A DNA stretch of 14,741 nucleotides from Proteobacteria bacterium SG_bin6. Its GTDB lineage: Bacteria; Pseudomonadota; Alphaproteobacteria; Sphingomonadales; Sphingomonadaceae. A program made the translations under genes and the position numbers. Of this stretch, positions 1 through 6,885 are shown in pieces. The notes beneath the pieces are model-generated. The model saw nothing but the letters and a program-made list of their open reading frames with translations. It had not been told where the DNA came from and made no database searches. The stretch spans positions 1 through 14,741 of the forward strand of contig LWDJ01000012.1 in the NCBI GenBank assembly GCA_002083435.1, given 5' to 3'. Position 1 is the stretch's first letter; every line of letters starts with the position of its first letter.

Positions 1-594
1 ACGCAGCTGCTGCGCGAGATAGACCGAGCGCATATAGGGCACGTCCGCGTCGGCCATGCCGTGGAGCAGCCGCACCGGCGCGTCGATCGGGATGACGCCG
101 TGCATCACCCGGTTCGCCTCCCCCGCCATCCAGAAGGCGCGGGTATAGACGGTGGGCGCTGGGTCATAGGGCGAGGGCCGCTCCAGCCGCCCCTCGTTGA
201 GCAGCGCCAGCTTCTCCTCGGTGGTGAAGCCCCAATCGGTGAAATCGGGCGCGGCGGCGACGCCGACCAGCCCGGCGATCCGTTCCGGCCGCGCCTTGGC
301 AGCAAGCAGCATCAGCCAGCCGCCCATCGACGAGCCGACCAGCACGACCGGCCCTTGGACCAGGTCGATCATCGCCAGCACATCATCGCGCCAGTCGGCG
401 AGGGTGAAGTCCTCGAACGCGCCAGGGCTTTCGCCGCAGCCGCGATAATCGAAGCGCAGGAACGCCCGCCCCTGCCCGCGCGCCCAGGCTTCCAGCGCGA
501 GCGCCTTGGTGCCCTGCATGTCGCTCGCATAGCCGGGCAGGAAGATCAGCGTCGGCCCGCGGCCGGGGCTGTAGTGATGGGCGAGGTCGGTCAT
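1..594 (-). CDS. alpha/beta hydrolase, ABHD10-like (3' end outside window)
   Basis: The 198 codons present lack the C-terminus, which lies beyond the left edge. The reading frame shows a serine-hydrolase fold: an oxyanion-hole region LPGYASDM (residues 19-26), the strand and turn FDYRGCGES (48-56), the nucleophile elbow G-S-S-M-G with Ser89, and LLHGMADADVP (176-186) carrying the likely catalytic Asp. The catalytic His is not in the window. The VGSSMGGW and VAAAPDFT stretches resemble the ABHD10-type esterase/thioesterase branch; this is from family knowledge and the substrate is unknown. There is no signal peptide, so the protein is probably cytoplasmic. The ATG at 594 is chosen because the fold begins right after it. 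An in-frame GTG at 624 is possible and neither start has a strong ribosome binding site. The gene lies 33 bases after the exported hydrolase and is probably the last-seen gene of the same operon. Confidence 0.88.
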   Translation of the reverse strand, partial: MTDLAHHYSPGRGPTLIFLPGYASDMQGTKALALEAWARGQGRAFLRFDYRGCGESPGAFEDFTLADWRDDVLAMIDLVQGPVVLVGSSMGGWLMLLAAKARPERIAGLVGVAAAPDFTDWGFTTEEKLALLNEGRLERPSPYDPAPTVYTRAFWMAGEANRVMHGVIPIDAPVRLLHGMADADVPYMRSVYLAQQLR

Positions 595-627
595 GCGAAC
601 GGGCGTAGCCGCCGCGCAGCCCACCCG

Positions 628-1521
628 CTAGGGGGCGGCGAGGAAGTCGCCGAGCGCCTTCGCGAACACCTCTGGCTGATCGAGCATGATGAAGTGATAA
701 GCGCCCTCTACCGCGACGAAGCTTATCTTGGGCGCCTTCGCATATTCGCCTTGATACAGCGCGTCGGCGCGCTCGCGCGGGACCGCCGGCGAGTAAGGAT
801 AGACGAGCGTGATCGGCGTCTTGATCGCGCCCAGATCGCCGCGCAGATCGGTCATGAAATCCTCGTAGAGCGCTTGCCCGACGACGCGCGGATCGGCGGC
901 GTCGCTCCAGGCGGCGACCTGTGCCTGCGCCGCCGGGGTCAGTGCGAGCCGCGCAGCGTTGGCCGCACTCGCCGCCTTGTCCGCCGGCTGGCCGTACCGG
1001 GCGGCGAGCGCTGCGCGCTGCTGCGCGACGAACGGCTCGACCTGGGCGAGCGTCGCCCCCGGCGGGGCGAAGATCGTGCCGATCCACGGCAGCGCATCGA
1101 CCACCATCACCTTGCCCACGCTTTCGGGATGCGCCGTGGCGAGCAGCAGCGCGGTGAGCCCGCCGAGCGAATGGCCGATCACCGCCGGCGCCTTCAGCTT
1201 GTTGGCGGCGATATAGGTGTTCAGCTGCTCGACAAGCGCCGGGAGGATCGGCCCGCTCAGGTTCGGCCCCGGATCACCCGCGCCAAAGCCCTTCAGCTCG
1301 ATGAGGTGAAGCCGGTCACGCCCCTTCAGCGCCACGCGCGCGCCGTCCCACACCGCGCGCGGGCTGCCGAGGCCGGGGATCAGGATCACGTCCGGCCCCG
1401 CCCCTTCGACCGTTACCGTGAAGCGCTGCTCCGCCGCGCTGGGCGTGGTCTGCGTCGGCGGGGTTCGCGCGGCCAGCGGCGCGGCCAGCGCGAGCGACAG
1501 CAACAGGGCAAGGCGGATCAT
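628..1521 (-). CDS. exported alpha/beta hydrolase
   Basis: A 297-residue protein with an N-terminal signal peptide (MIRLALLLSLALAAPLAA, probable cleavage near residue 19), so it is likely periplasmic or secreted. It has an alpha/beta hydrolase core: LIPGLGSP (47-54) for the oxyanion hole, the nucleophile elbow GHSLGG with Ser118, and a late AYHFIMLDQP (274-283) with the probable catalytic His276. The usual Asp after the penultimate strand is not evident, because that place reads LVYPYSPAV; Asp142 after MVV is one alternative. The length is normal for the family. The start ATG overlaps the stop of the XRE gene (ATGA, 1518-1521), so translation is likely coupled. The substrate cannot be deduced. 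Its position after a regulator and a membrane protein suggests a regulated, envelope-related esterase, which is inference. Confidence 0.9.
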   Translation of the reverse strand: MIRLALLLSLALAAPLAARTPPTQTTPSAAEQRFTVTVEGAGPDVILIPGLGSPRAVWDGARVALKGRDRLHLIELKGFGAGDPGPNLSGPILPALVEQLNTYIAANKLKAPAVIGHSLGGLTALLLATAHPESVGKVMVVDALPWIGTIFAPPGATLAQVEPFVAQQRAALAARYGQPADKAASAANAARLALTPAAQAQVAAWSDAADPRVVGQALYEDFMTDLRGDLGAIKTPITLVYPYSPAVPRERADALYQGEYAKAPKISFVAVEGAYHFIMLDQPEVFAKALGDFLAAP

Positions 1522-1727
1522 GCGTCATTCTCCCGGCTGGGGCTGATGAAAACGTCTTCGATTGTCAGTTGGAACAATTCGGCGATGCGGAAGGCGAGCG
1601 GTAGCGAGGGATCGTAGCGCCCGGTCTCGATCGCGTTGACGCTCTGCCGCGATACCTGGAGCCGATCGGCGAGATCGCCCTGGCTCCAGCCGCGTTCGGC
1701 GCGCAACACGCGCAGCCGGTTCTTCAC
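1518..1727 (-). CDS. small XRE-family transcriptional regulator
   Basis: A 69-residue protein that is almost entirely one helix-turn-helix domain of the Cro/C1 (XRE) type. The signature is LRAERGWSQGDLADRLQVSR (8-27) followed by QSVNAIETGRYDPSLPLAF (28-46); the helix pair W-S-Q-x-x-L-A-x-x-L and S-R-Q-x-V-N-A-I-E are the typical residues. It belongs to the minimal YozG-like single-domain regulators that are usually encoded beside a small membrane protein, as here. The start is GTG at 1727, overlapping the stop of the upstream membrane gene (GTGA, 1724-1727). The start is set by the overlap and by the family N-terminus (VKNRLRVLRAERGWSQ). It probably binds the inverted repeats at 2150-2189 and controls its own operon, which is inference. 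Confidence 0.93.
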   Translation of the reverse strand: MKNRLRVLRAERGWSQGDLADRLQVSRQSVNAIETGRYDPSLPLAFRIAELFQLTIEDVFISPSRENDA

Positions 1728-2137
1728 GCGGCGTCCTCGCTCCGTTCGAGCACGAGGTTGACCAGCGAGCCAAGGCCAAGCCCCGCGAACCACAGGATCG
1801 GCACGGTGAATAGCGGCACATGCGGGGCCTGTGCGTAAACCTCCAGGAACCCCCAGGCGCTCGCCGCCGCCATCGCGAACCCCGTCGCGACCAGCGCCTT
1901 CCGCACCTCTAGCAAGCGCCGATATTCGTCGGTCAGCTCGACCAGATACCGCCCGATCAGCCAAAACACCGCCGAGAGCGGGAGCGCCGGTAGCAACGCG
2001 AGAATCCACAGAAACGGTCCACGGGCATCGGTCGCGCGGATCAAGATCGGCACCGCGACCGTAAGCGCCGCGTACACGATCATGGTCAGCGCGAGCCGCC
2101 GGGCATAGCGGCGTGCCGCCCCGCTGGGATCGAACAT
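1724..2137 (-). CDS. small four-helix inner-membrane protein, partner of the XRE regulator
   Basis: A 137-residue protein with four predicted membrane segments: about residues 15-33, 41-66, 83-101 and 108-130. Between segments 2 and 3 lies a charged amphipathic stretch, RYLVELTDEYRRLLEVRKAL (63-82), with a DEYRR core. The same layout of a short E/D-E-x-x-R linker between helices 2 and 3 is seen in other small membrane proteins encoded directly upstream of minimal XRE regulators. It contains no known catalytic motif. It is the first gene of the operon and overlaps the XRE gene by four bases, so the two products are probably made in fixed ratio. A role in holding or sensing for the regulator at the membrane is plausible but unproven. 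The ATG at 2137 is the only start that fits before the first helix. Confidence 0.85.
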   Translation of the reverse strand: MFDPSGAARRYARRLALTMIVYAALTVAVPILIRATDARGPFLWILALLPALPLSAVFWLIGRYLVELTDEYRRLLEVRKALVATGFAMAAASAWGFLEVYAQAPHVPLFTVPILWFAGLGLGSLVNLVLERSEDAA

Positions 2138-2149
2138 GATGACAAGCGT

Positions 2150-2189
2150 CCTTGCGATTAAGACAAGGTCGCTTTACTCCATGAAGCGA
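2150..2189. promoter_or_regulatory. two abutting inverted repeats, candidate XRE operator
   Basis: The plus strand shows TCGCTT-N9-AAGCGA at 2169-2189 and, directly adjoining, CCTTG-N9-CAAGG at 2150-2168. Both have a nine-base spacer. The first overlaps the -10 element and spacer of the promoter at 2172-2200. This location, in front of an operon that encodes its own HTH regulator, suggests an autoregulatory operator. Binding is inferred from position and symmetry only. Confidence 0.45.
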
Positions 2190-2200
2190 AAGGGAGTCAA
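2172..2200 (-). promoter_or_regulatory. sigma70-type promoter of the membrane protein/XRE/hydrolase operon
   Basis: Read on the minus strand, TTGACT (2195-2200) is followed by a 17-base spacer and GTAAAG (2172-2177). The -35 is near consensus and the -10 is weak, as is common in high-GC alphaproteobacteria. It lies 35 bases upstream of the ATG at 2137. Confidence 0.5.
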
Positions 2201-2230
2201 GCTCGCTTTCCATCGCCGCCTGGGGGCAAT

Positions 2231-2258
2231 AAAAAACGCCACGGCGAAGCCGTGGCGT
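2231..2258 (-). terminator. intrinsic terminator of rpoZ
   Basis: On the minus strand a perfect ten-base stem (ACGCCACGGC at 2249-2258 pairing with 2236-2245, three-base loop TTC) is followed by six T residues (2231-2236). It lies about 50 bases after the rpoZ stop. The stretch between them (about 2270-2300) is a GC-rich, partly palindromic run without a T tract. Confidence 0.88.
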
Positions 2259-2311
2259 CGTTCGGCGCTTGGGCGCCGCCGGCCGGCAGGCGCCGGCGCT
2301 TGAGCGCGGGC

Positions 2312-2656
2312 TTACCCCTCGTAATCGCCGCCCAGATTCTGATTGCGCGGCGGCGCGGCGGCGGTGAGGCGTAGCGCCTCGGCCGAGGCCGAGAGCGAGG
2401 CGAGTTCATCGGGCGCGTCGTCATCATCCACCTGCACCCGCTGCAGGCTCTGTACCAGAGCTTCCTGGAGATGATCGGGGCGTACCGTTTCCTCGGCGAT
2501 CTCGCGCAGCGCGACCACCGGGTTTTTATCGCGGTCGCGGTCGATCGTCAGGTCGGCGCCGCCCGAAATCTGCCGCGCGCGCTGCGCCGCGAGCAGCACC
2601 AGATCGAACCGGTTGGAAACCTTGTCGACGCAATCTTCGACGGTAACGCGCGCCAT
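2312..2656 (-). CDS. rpoZ: RNA polymerase omega subunit
   Basis: A 114-residue protein that begins with the canonical omega sequence MARVTVEDCVDKVSNRFDLV (1-20) and continues LLAAQRARQISGGA, then the KNPVVALREIAEE segment. Omega binds the beta' subunit and helps assemble RNA polymerase; in other bacteria it is also linked to ppGpp binding. The length and the variable acidic, low-complexity tail (VDDDDAPDEL onward) are normal for alphaproteobacteria. An ATG three codons upstream (2665) is in frame, but the family start at 2656 has an AGGTG ribosome binding site about nine bases upstream. The gene is transcribed alone, between its own promoter (2688-2716) and terminator (2231-2258), and divergently from the monooxygenase gene. 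Confidence 0.96.
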   Translation of the reverse strand: MARVTVEDCVDKVSNRFDLVLLAAQRARQISGGADLTIDRDRDKNPVVALREIAEETVRPDHLQEALVQSLQRVQVDDDDAPDELASLSASAEALRLTAAAPPRNQNLGGDYEG

Positions 2657-2687
2657 TTCGCACACCTATGCTTTGGGAAAGTGCGCG

Positions 2688-2716
2688 CGTTTAGGCGGCG
2701 GCGGCTGAAGAGTCAA
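2688..2716 (-). promoter_or_regulatory. sigma70-type promoter of rpoZ
   Basis: On the minus strand TTGACT (2711-2716), a 17-base spacer and TAAACG (2688-2693) lie 31 bases before the rpoZ ATG. The -35 hexamer and spacing are the same as in the promoter at 2172-2200. Confidence 0.5.
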
Positions 2717-2754
2717 TCTTGGCGCCCCGCGCGAGCGGGCCTAAAGCCGCAGCC

Positions 2755-3075
2755 ATGGGCCCCCGCGTCGGACAGATCGCCGTCATCTTCGTCTCACGTC
2801 GCACGAACGAGGACGCGGCCGGCTATGCCGAGGCCGCGCAGGCGATGGACGCGCTCGCCGCCGCCCAGCCCGGCTATCGCGGCATCGAGAGCGCGCGCGG
2901 GGCAGATGGGCTCGGCATCACCGTCAGCTATTGGGCCGATGACGCGAGCGCCAAGGCGTGGCGCGACCATCCCGAGCACCGCGCGATCCGCGAGGCGGGG
3001 CGCGACCGCTGGTACGAGGATTACGACCTCTCGGTCGCCGACATCTTCCGCAACTATAGCTGGACGCGGGGATGA
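2755..3075 (+). CDS. ABM-type (antibiotic biosynthesis / heme-degrading-like) monooxygenase
   Basis: A 106-residue single-domain protein with the small ferredoxin-like ABM fold pattern: a first strand QIAVIFVSRR (6-15), a helix with AEAAQAMDALAAAQPGYRGIESARG, a central strand GITVSYWADDASAKAWRDHPEHR, and a C-terminal part ending in SVADIFRNYSW. The SYW-x-D-x-x-x-x-x-x-W-R-x-x-x-E-H segment is typical of this family, which includes quinol/aromatic monooxygenases and heme oxygenases of the IsdG/HmoA type. No cofactor residue is certain, so the substrate is open. ATG at 2755 is preferred over an in-frame TTG at 2719, because the first strand begins just after it. The stop overlaps the MFS start (ATGA at 3072-3075), so the two are co-translated. 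Confidence 0.85.
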   Translation: MGPRVGQIAVIFVSRRTNEDAAGYAEAAQAMDALAAAQPGYRGIESARGADGLGITVSYWADDASAKAWRDHPEHRAIREAGRDRWYEDYDLSVADIFRNYSWTRG

Positions 3076-4352
3076 ACGCCGCGCCCGATCGCCGTTTCGT
3101 GTTGCTGTTCATGGTGATGTTCACCATCGCCGCCGGCAACACCGCGCTGCAATCGGTGCTGCCCGCGATCGGGCGGGAACTGCGCGTACGCGACGCCTGG
3201 GTCGCGGCGGCTTTCTCGGTCTCGGCGCTGTTGTGGGTGGTCGCGGCGCCCTATTGGGCGAACCGTTCGGACCGGCAGGGGCGGCGGGCCATGGTGCTGC
3301 TGGGGTTGAGCGGGCTGGTCGCCTCGCTCGGGCTGTGCGGGCTGTTCCTCGCCGCCGGGATCAACGGGTGGATCGGCGGGGCGACGACGTTCTTCCTCTT
3401 CATCGCCGGACGCATGATCTATGGCGGGCTGGGGAGCGCGGCGCCGCCCGCCGTGCAGGCGCTGGTCGCGGGCAACACGACGCGCGAGGAGCGGACGCGG
3501 GCGCTGACGCTGCTCGGCTCGGCGTTCGGGCTGGGGACGATCATCGGCCCGGCGGTCGCGCCCTATCTGGTGCTCGGCAGCATCGCCGGGGTCACGATCG
3601 GGCTTGCCGGGCCGGCGCTGGTCGGGGCGCTGCTCGGCCTGGTGATGCTGATCGTCGTCGCGCGGCTGCTGCCCGCCGATCATGGCATGACGACGCAAGG
3701 CGCCGCGACCGCTTACCCCTCGATCGGCGGGCAATCGACCGGCGCGAGCGTCACCGCCGCCACCGCCCCCCGCATCGAACAGGTCGGCTATCTCGATCCG
3801 CGCGTGCGCGGCTGGCTGCTGATCGGCCTGATCGCTGGGCACGCGCAGGCGATGACGGGGCAGGCGATCGGCTTCCTGGTGATCGACCGGCTGAACCTTG
3901 CCCCCGCCGACGCGCTGCAACCGACCGGGCTCGTCCTCATCATGGGCGCGGGCGCGGCGCTGCTGGTGCAATGGGGGGTGATCCCGCTGCTGAACCTTAC
4001 CCCGCGCCGGCTGGTGCTGACCGGTTGCGCGACCGCGGCGGTGGGCTGCGCGCTGACGGGACTGGCGACCTCGCTCTACGGCATCGCGCTCGCTTACGCG
4101 CTGGCGGCGGCGGGGTTCGGCTTCGCGCGCCCGGGGTTCACCGCGGGCGCCTCGCTCGCGGTTGGGCCGGGCGGACAGGGCTCGGTCGCGGGCAAGGTGA
4201 CGTCGATCAATGGGGCAAGCTTCGTCCTCGGTCCCTCGATCGGGGTGGGGCTATACGAATTCGTCCACCCCCTGCCCTATCTGCTCGCCGCCGCCGCGCT
4301 GATCGTGACGATCGGCTATGCGACGCGGGTGCTGAAGGCGGGGGCGGGCTGA
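3072..4352 (+). CDS. MFS transporter, DHA1-like
   Basis: A 426-residue protein with about 12 hydrophobic segments in two halves split by a hydrophilic loop (about residues 201-245). Motif A of the major facilitator superfamily is clear between helices 2 and 3 (ANRSDRQGRR, 63-72). Helix 5 carries a motif C-like GSAFGLGTIIGPAVAPYL (149-166), which in the DHA1 family marks proton-coupled antiporters (exporters). The second half has a matching GFARPGFTAGASLAVGPGGQG region (350-370). The substrate is not evident. The four-base overlap with the ABM monooxygenase suggests the pump may export the substrate or product of that enzyme, which is inference. The gene ends shortly before the inverted repeat at 4379-4466, which may stop its transcript. 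Confidence 0.9.
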   Translation: MNAAPDRRFVLLFMVMFTIAAGNTALQSVLPAIGRELRVRDAWVAAAFSVSALLWVVAAPYWANRSDRQGRRAMVLLGLSGLVASLGLCGLFLAAGINGWIGGATTFFLFIAGRMIYGGLGSAAPPAVQALVAGNTTREERTRALTLLGSAFGLGTIIGPAVAPYLVLGSIAGVTIGLAGPALVGALLGLVMLIVVARLLPADHGMTTQGAATAYPSIGGQSTGASVTAATAPRIEQVGYLDPRVRGWLLIGLIAGHAQAMTGQAIGFLVIDRLNLAPADALQPTGLVLIMGAGAALLVQWGVIPLLNLTPRRLVLTGCATAAVGCALTGLATSLYGIALAYALAAAGFGFARPGFTAGASLAVGPGGQGSVAGKVTSINGASFVLGPSIGVGLYEFVHPLPYLLAAAALIVTIGYATRVLKAGAG

Positions 4353-4378
4353 ACGGGCGGGTGGAGCCCGGAGCCTCT

Positions 4379-4466
4379 ACCCACCCCGACCCCTCCCTTC
4401 CGGGGAGGGGCCATTCTCTGTTCAACCCGCAAAGCCCCTCCCTGGAAGGGAGAGGTCGGGGTGGGT
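4379..4466. repeat. long imperfect inverted repeat (REP-like) between convergent genes
   Basis: Arms 4379-4411 and 4434-4466 are each 33 bases and match as reverse complements with two mismatches (pairs 4392/4453 and 4402/4443). They surround a 22-base loop. The outer arm begins ACCCACCCCGACCCCTCCC. Similar C/T-rich inverted units recur between genes in sphingomonads, known from general experience with such genomes. The element sits between the stops of the MFS (plus) and CDC48 (minus) genes and could act as a bidirectional, T-tract-free transcript end or stabiliser. This window holds one copy. Confidence 0.8.
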
Positions 4467-4490
4467 CCGATCCCCAGGCAGCATCCCGTC

Positions 4491-6776
4491 CTATTCGCCC
4501 GAGCGTGGCCGCAATTGTCCCGGCGATATGAAGCCGATCGGCTGCAGCGCCGCCGCATCCTGCTTCAGACGCGCAGCGATCTGGGCGTAATCCTGCTCCA
4601 TCTCCGGCGTCACCGAGGCGCGCGATTCGGCAAGCGCGGCCTCGAAATGCGCCATCGTCACCCGCGGCGTGCTGAGCGACTGGCGCAGCGCGGTAAGCCC
4701 CGCGCGCCGCACCAGATCCTCCAGATCCGCGCCCGAATAGCGCTCGGTCCGCCGCGCGAGCGTGTCGAGATCGACGTCCTCCCCCAGCGGCATCTTCGCC
4801 GTCTGGATGCGCAGGATGCGCCGCCGCCCCGCCTCGTCGGGCACCGAGACATAGATCAGCTCGTCGAAACGTCCGGGGCGGAGCAGCGCGGGGTCGATCA
4901 GGTTCGGCCGGTTGGTCGCGCCGATCACGACCACCGATTGCAGCTCCTCCAGCCCATCCATCTCGGCGAGGATCGTGTTCACCACCCGCTCGGTCACCTG
5001 CGGCTCGCCAAGCCCACCGCCGCGCGCGGGCACCAGACTGTCGAGCTCGTCGATGAAGATCACGCATGGCGCCACCTGCCGCGCGCGGGCGAACAGGCGG
5101 GCAATCTGCTGCTCGCTTTCGCCATACCATTTGCTCAGCAGGTCGCTCGATTTGGTGGCGATGAAGTTCGCCTGCGCCTCGCGCGCGACCGCTTTCGCCA
5201 GCAAGGTCTTGCCGGTGCCGGGCGGGCCGTAGAGCAGAAACCCCTTGGCGGGGCGGATGCCAAGCCGGCGGAAGGCATCGGGATCCTTCAGCGGCAGCTC
5301 CACGCCTTCGCGTAGGCGCTCGCGCGCCTCGTCCTGTCCGCCGACATCGTCCCAGCGGACCTGCGGCGCCTGCACCATCACCTCGCGCATCGCGCTCGGT
5401 TGCACGCGCTTTAGCGCCCCCAGGAAATCCTCGCGCGTCACCGCAAGGGTATCGAGCACCTCGGGCGGGATGGTCGTTTCGCCCAGGTTGAGCCGGGGCA
5501 TGATCCGCCGCACCGCCTCGATCGCCGCCTCGCGGGTTAGCGCGGCGAGATCGGCGCCGACAAAGCCATAAGTGGTGCGCGCCAATTCCTCGAGATCGAC
5601 CGCCTCGGCGAGCGGCATCCCGCGCGTGTGGATGCCCAGAATTTCGCGGCGGCCGCGTTCGTCGGGCACGCCGACCACGATCTCGCGGTCGAACCGGCCG
5701 GGGCGGCGGAGCGCCTCGTCGATCGCCTCGGGGCGATTGGTGGCGGCGATCACGACGAGATTCGCGCGCGCCTCCAGCCCGTCCATCAGCGTCAGCAACT
5801 GCGCGACGAGGCGCTTTTCGGCCTCGCCCGTCACCTGGCCGCGCTTGGGCGCGATCGAGTCGATCTCGTCGATAAAGACGATCGCAGGCGCGTTCTTGGT
5901 TGCCTGCTCGAACACCTCGCGCAGCCGCTTCTCACTCTCGCCATAGCCCGATCCCATGATCTCGGGGCCGTTGATGAGGAAGAAGTTAGCGTCGCTCTCA
6001 TTGGCGACGGCACGCGCGAGCCGCGTCTTGCCGGTGCCCGGCGGGCCGTGGAGCAGCACGCCCTTGGGCGGATCGACCCCCAGCCGCTGGAACAGCTCGG
6101 GGTAACGCAGCGGCAGCTCGACCATCTCGCGCAACTGGTCGATCGTGCTCGCCATGCCGCCAATGTCGTCATAGGTCACATCGGCGCGGCGAGCGTCGAC
6201 CGGCTCCTGATATTCGGCGCGCAGCTCGACCTCGGTATTCTCGTCGATATGGACCACACCCTTGGGCGTGGAGGCGACGACCGCGAGGCGGATTTCCTGG
6301 AGCGCATAGGCCGGCGCGCGGAGGAACTGCTGCACCTCTGGCGGGATATTGGCGACGCGCTGCTGCCCGGCGGTCGCGACGACATCGCCCTGGCAGAGCG
6401 GCCGGCCGAAAAAGGTACGCTTCAGCGCCTGGGCCGAACCCTGCAGCCGCAGATTTTCTTGCGCGGGTGCGAAGACGACGCGCGTCGCGGGTTTCGATTC
6501 GGCCTTGCGCACCGCGACGAACTCGCCAGAGCCGACCCCGGCATTGGCGCGCTGCAAACCGTCGATGCGGATAATCTCCAGCCCCTCATCTTCCGGATAA
6601 GGCGCGACGACGCGGGCGGGCGTGGTGCGCTTGCCGACGATCTCGATCACGTCGCCCTCGCTTATTTCCAGCGCCGCCATCAACGCGCGCGGCACATGCG
6701 CCAGCCCGCGCCCGCTATCCTCGGGCCGGGCATTAGCGACCTGCAATTTGCGGCTGGGCTGTTCGGCGTCGGCCAT
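4491..6776 (-). CDS. CDC48/VAT-like double AAA+ ATPase
   Basis: A 761-residue protein with the p97/CDC48/VAT layout: an N-terminal substrate/adaptor domain (about 8-190), D1 and D2. D1 has Walker A GPPGTGKT (244-251), Walker B IVFIDE (299-304), sensor ATNRP (345-349) and RRPGRFDR (357-364). D2 has Walker A GPPGTGKT (517-524), Walker B VIFIDE (572-577) and LRPGRFDE (632-639). Pore-loop aromatics are visible in both rings: Tyr278 in D1 and Lys549-Trp550-Tyr551-Gly552 in D2, as in archaeal VAT rather than eukaryotic D1. All ATPase motifs are intact. The family unfolds proteins and extracts them from complexes. The C-terminus (RPRSGE) has no HbYX-type proteasome-docking motif. The ATG at 6776 is chosen for its strong GGAGAG site seven bases upstream and the family start; the open frame extends a further 52 codons upstream without support. 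Confidence 0.95.
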   Translation of the reverse strand: MADAEQPSRKLQVANARPEDSGRGLAHVPRALMAALEISEGDVIEIVGKRTTPARVVAPYPEDEGLEIIRIDGLQRANAGVGSGEFVAVRKAESKPATRVVFAPAQENLRLQGSAQALKRTFFGRPLCQGDVVATAGQQRVANIPPEVQQFLRAPAYALQEIRLAVVASTPKGVVHIDENTEVELRAEYQEPVDARRADVTYDDIGGMASTIDQLREMVELPLRYPELFQRLGVDPPKGVLLHGPPGTGKTRLARAVANESDANFFLINGPEIMGSGYGESEKRLREVFEQATKNAPAIVFIDEIDSIAPKRGQVTGEAEKRLVAQLLTLMDGLEARANLVVIAATNRPEAIDEALRRPGRFDREIVVGVPDERGRREILGIHTRGMPLAEAVDLEELARTTYGFVGADLAALTREAAIEAVRRIMPRLNLGETTIPPEVLDTLAVTREDFLGALKRVQPSAMREVMVQAPQVRWDDVGGQDEARERLREGVELPLKDPDAFRRLGIRPAKGFLLYGPPGTGKTLLAKAVAREAQANFIATKSSDLLSKWYGESEQQIARLFARARQVAPCVIFIDELDSLVPARGGGLGEPQVTERVVNTILAEMDGLEELQSVVVIGATNRPNLIDPALLRPGRFDELIYVSVPDEAGRRRILRIQTAKMPLGEDVDLDTLARRTERYSGADLEDLVRRAGLTALRQSLSTPRVTMAHFEAALAESRASVTPEMEQDYAQIAARLKQDAAALQPIGFISPGQLRPRSGE

Positions 6777-6844
6777 TTGGCTCTCCTCAAGGTGCGCGAT
6801 CAGCGCGCGACATAGGAAAGCGGTTCCGATTCGGGGAGAGGGGC

Positions 6845-6875
6845 AAAAAAAGAGCCGGCCAAGGCTGGCCGGCTC
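6845..6875 (-). terminator. intrinsic terminator upstream of the CDC48-like gene
   Basis: On the minus strand a perfect ten-base stem (6866-6875 with 6852-6861, sequence GAGCCGGCCA, loop GCCT) is followed by seven T residues (6845-6851). It lies 10 bases after the stop of the 29-codon ORF at 6886-6975 and 68 bases before the CDC48 start, on the same strand. The plus strand has no T tract directly after the stem, so it serves a minus-strand transcript that begins between here and the LysR gene. Confidence 0.85.
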
Positions 6876-6885
6876 ATGAAAGTTT

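Noticed and set aside
61..1617. Long plus-strand open frame (518 codons) opposite the hydrolase and XRE genes
   Set aside because: It is the antisense shadow of four well-supported minus-strand genes, is Arg/His-rich and matches no family; long antisense frames are expected in high-GC DNA.
2471..4531. 686-codon plus-strand open frame covering rpoZ, monooxygenase and MFS
   Set aside because: It is out of frame with the recognised proteins and composed mostly of Arg, Gly and Ala; the true genes have clear motifs and overlaps.
5628..6815. 395-codon plus-strand frame opposite the CDC48-like gene
   Set aside because: It mirrors the codon pattern of the intact AAA ATPase and has no start signal or domain of its own.
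6797..6820. GGAACC near the CDC48 start as an ECF (EcfG-type) -35 element
   Set aside because: No matching CGTT-like -10 element at 16-17 bases; it is probably chance.
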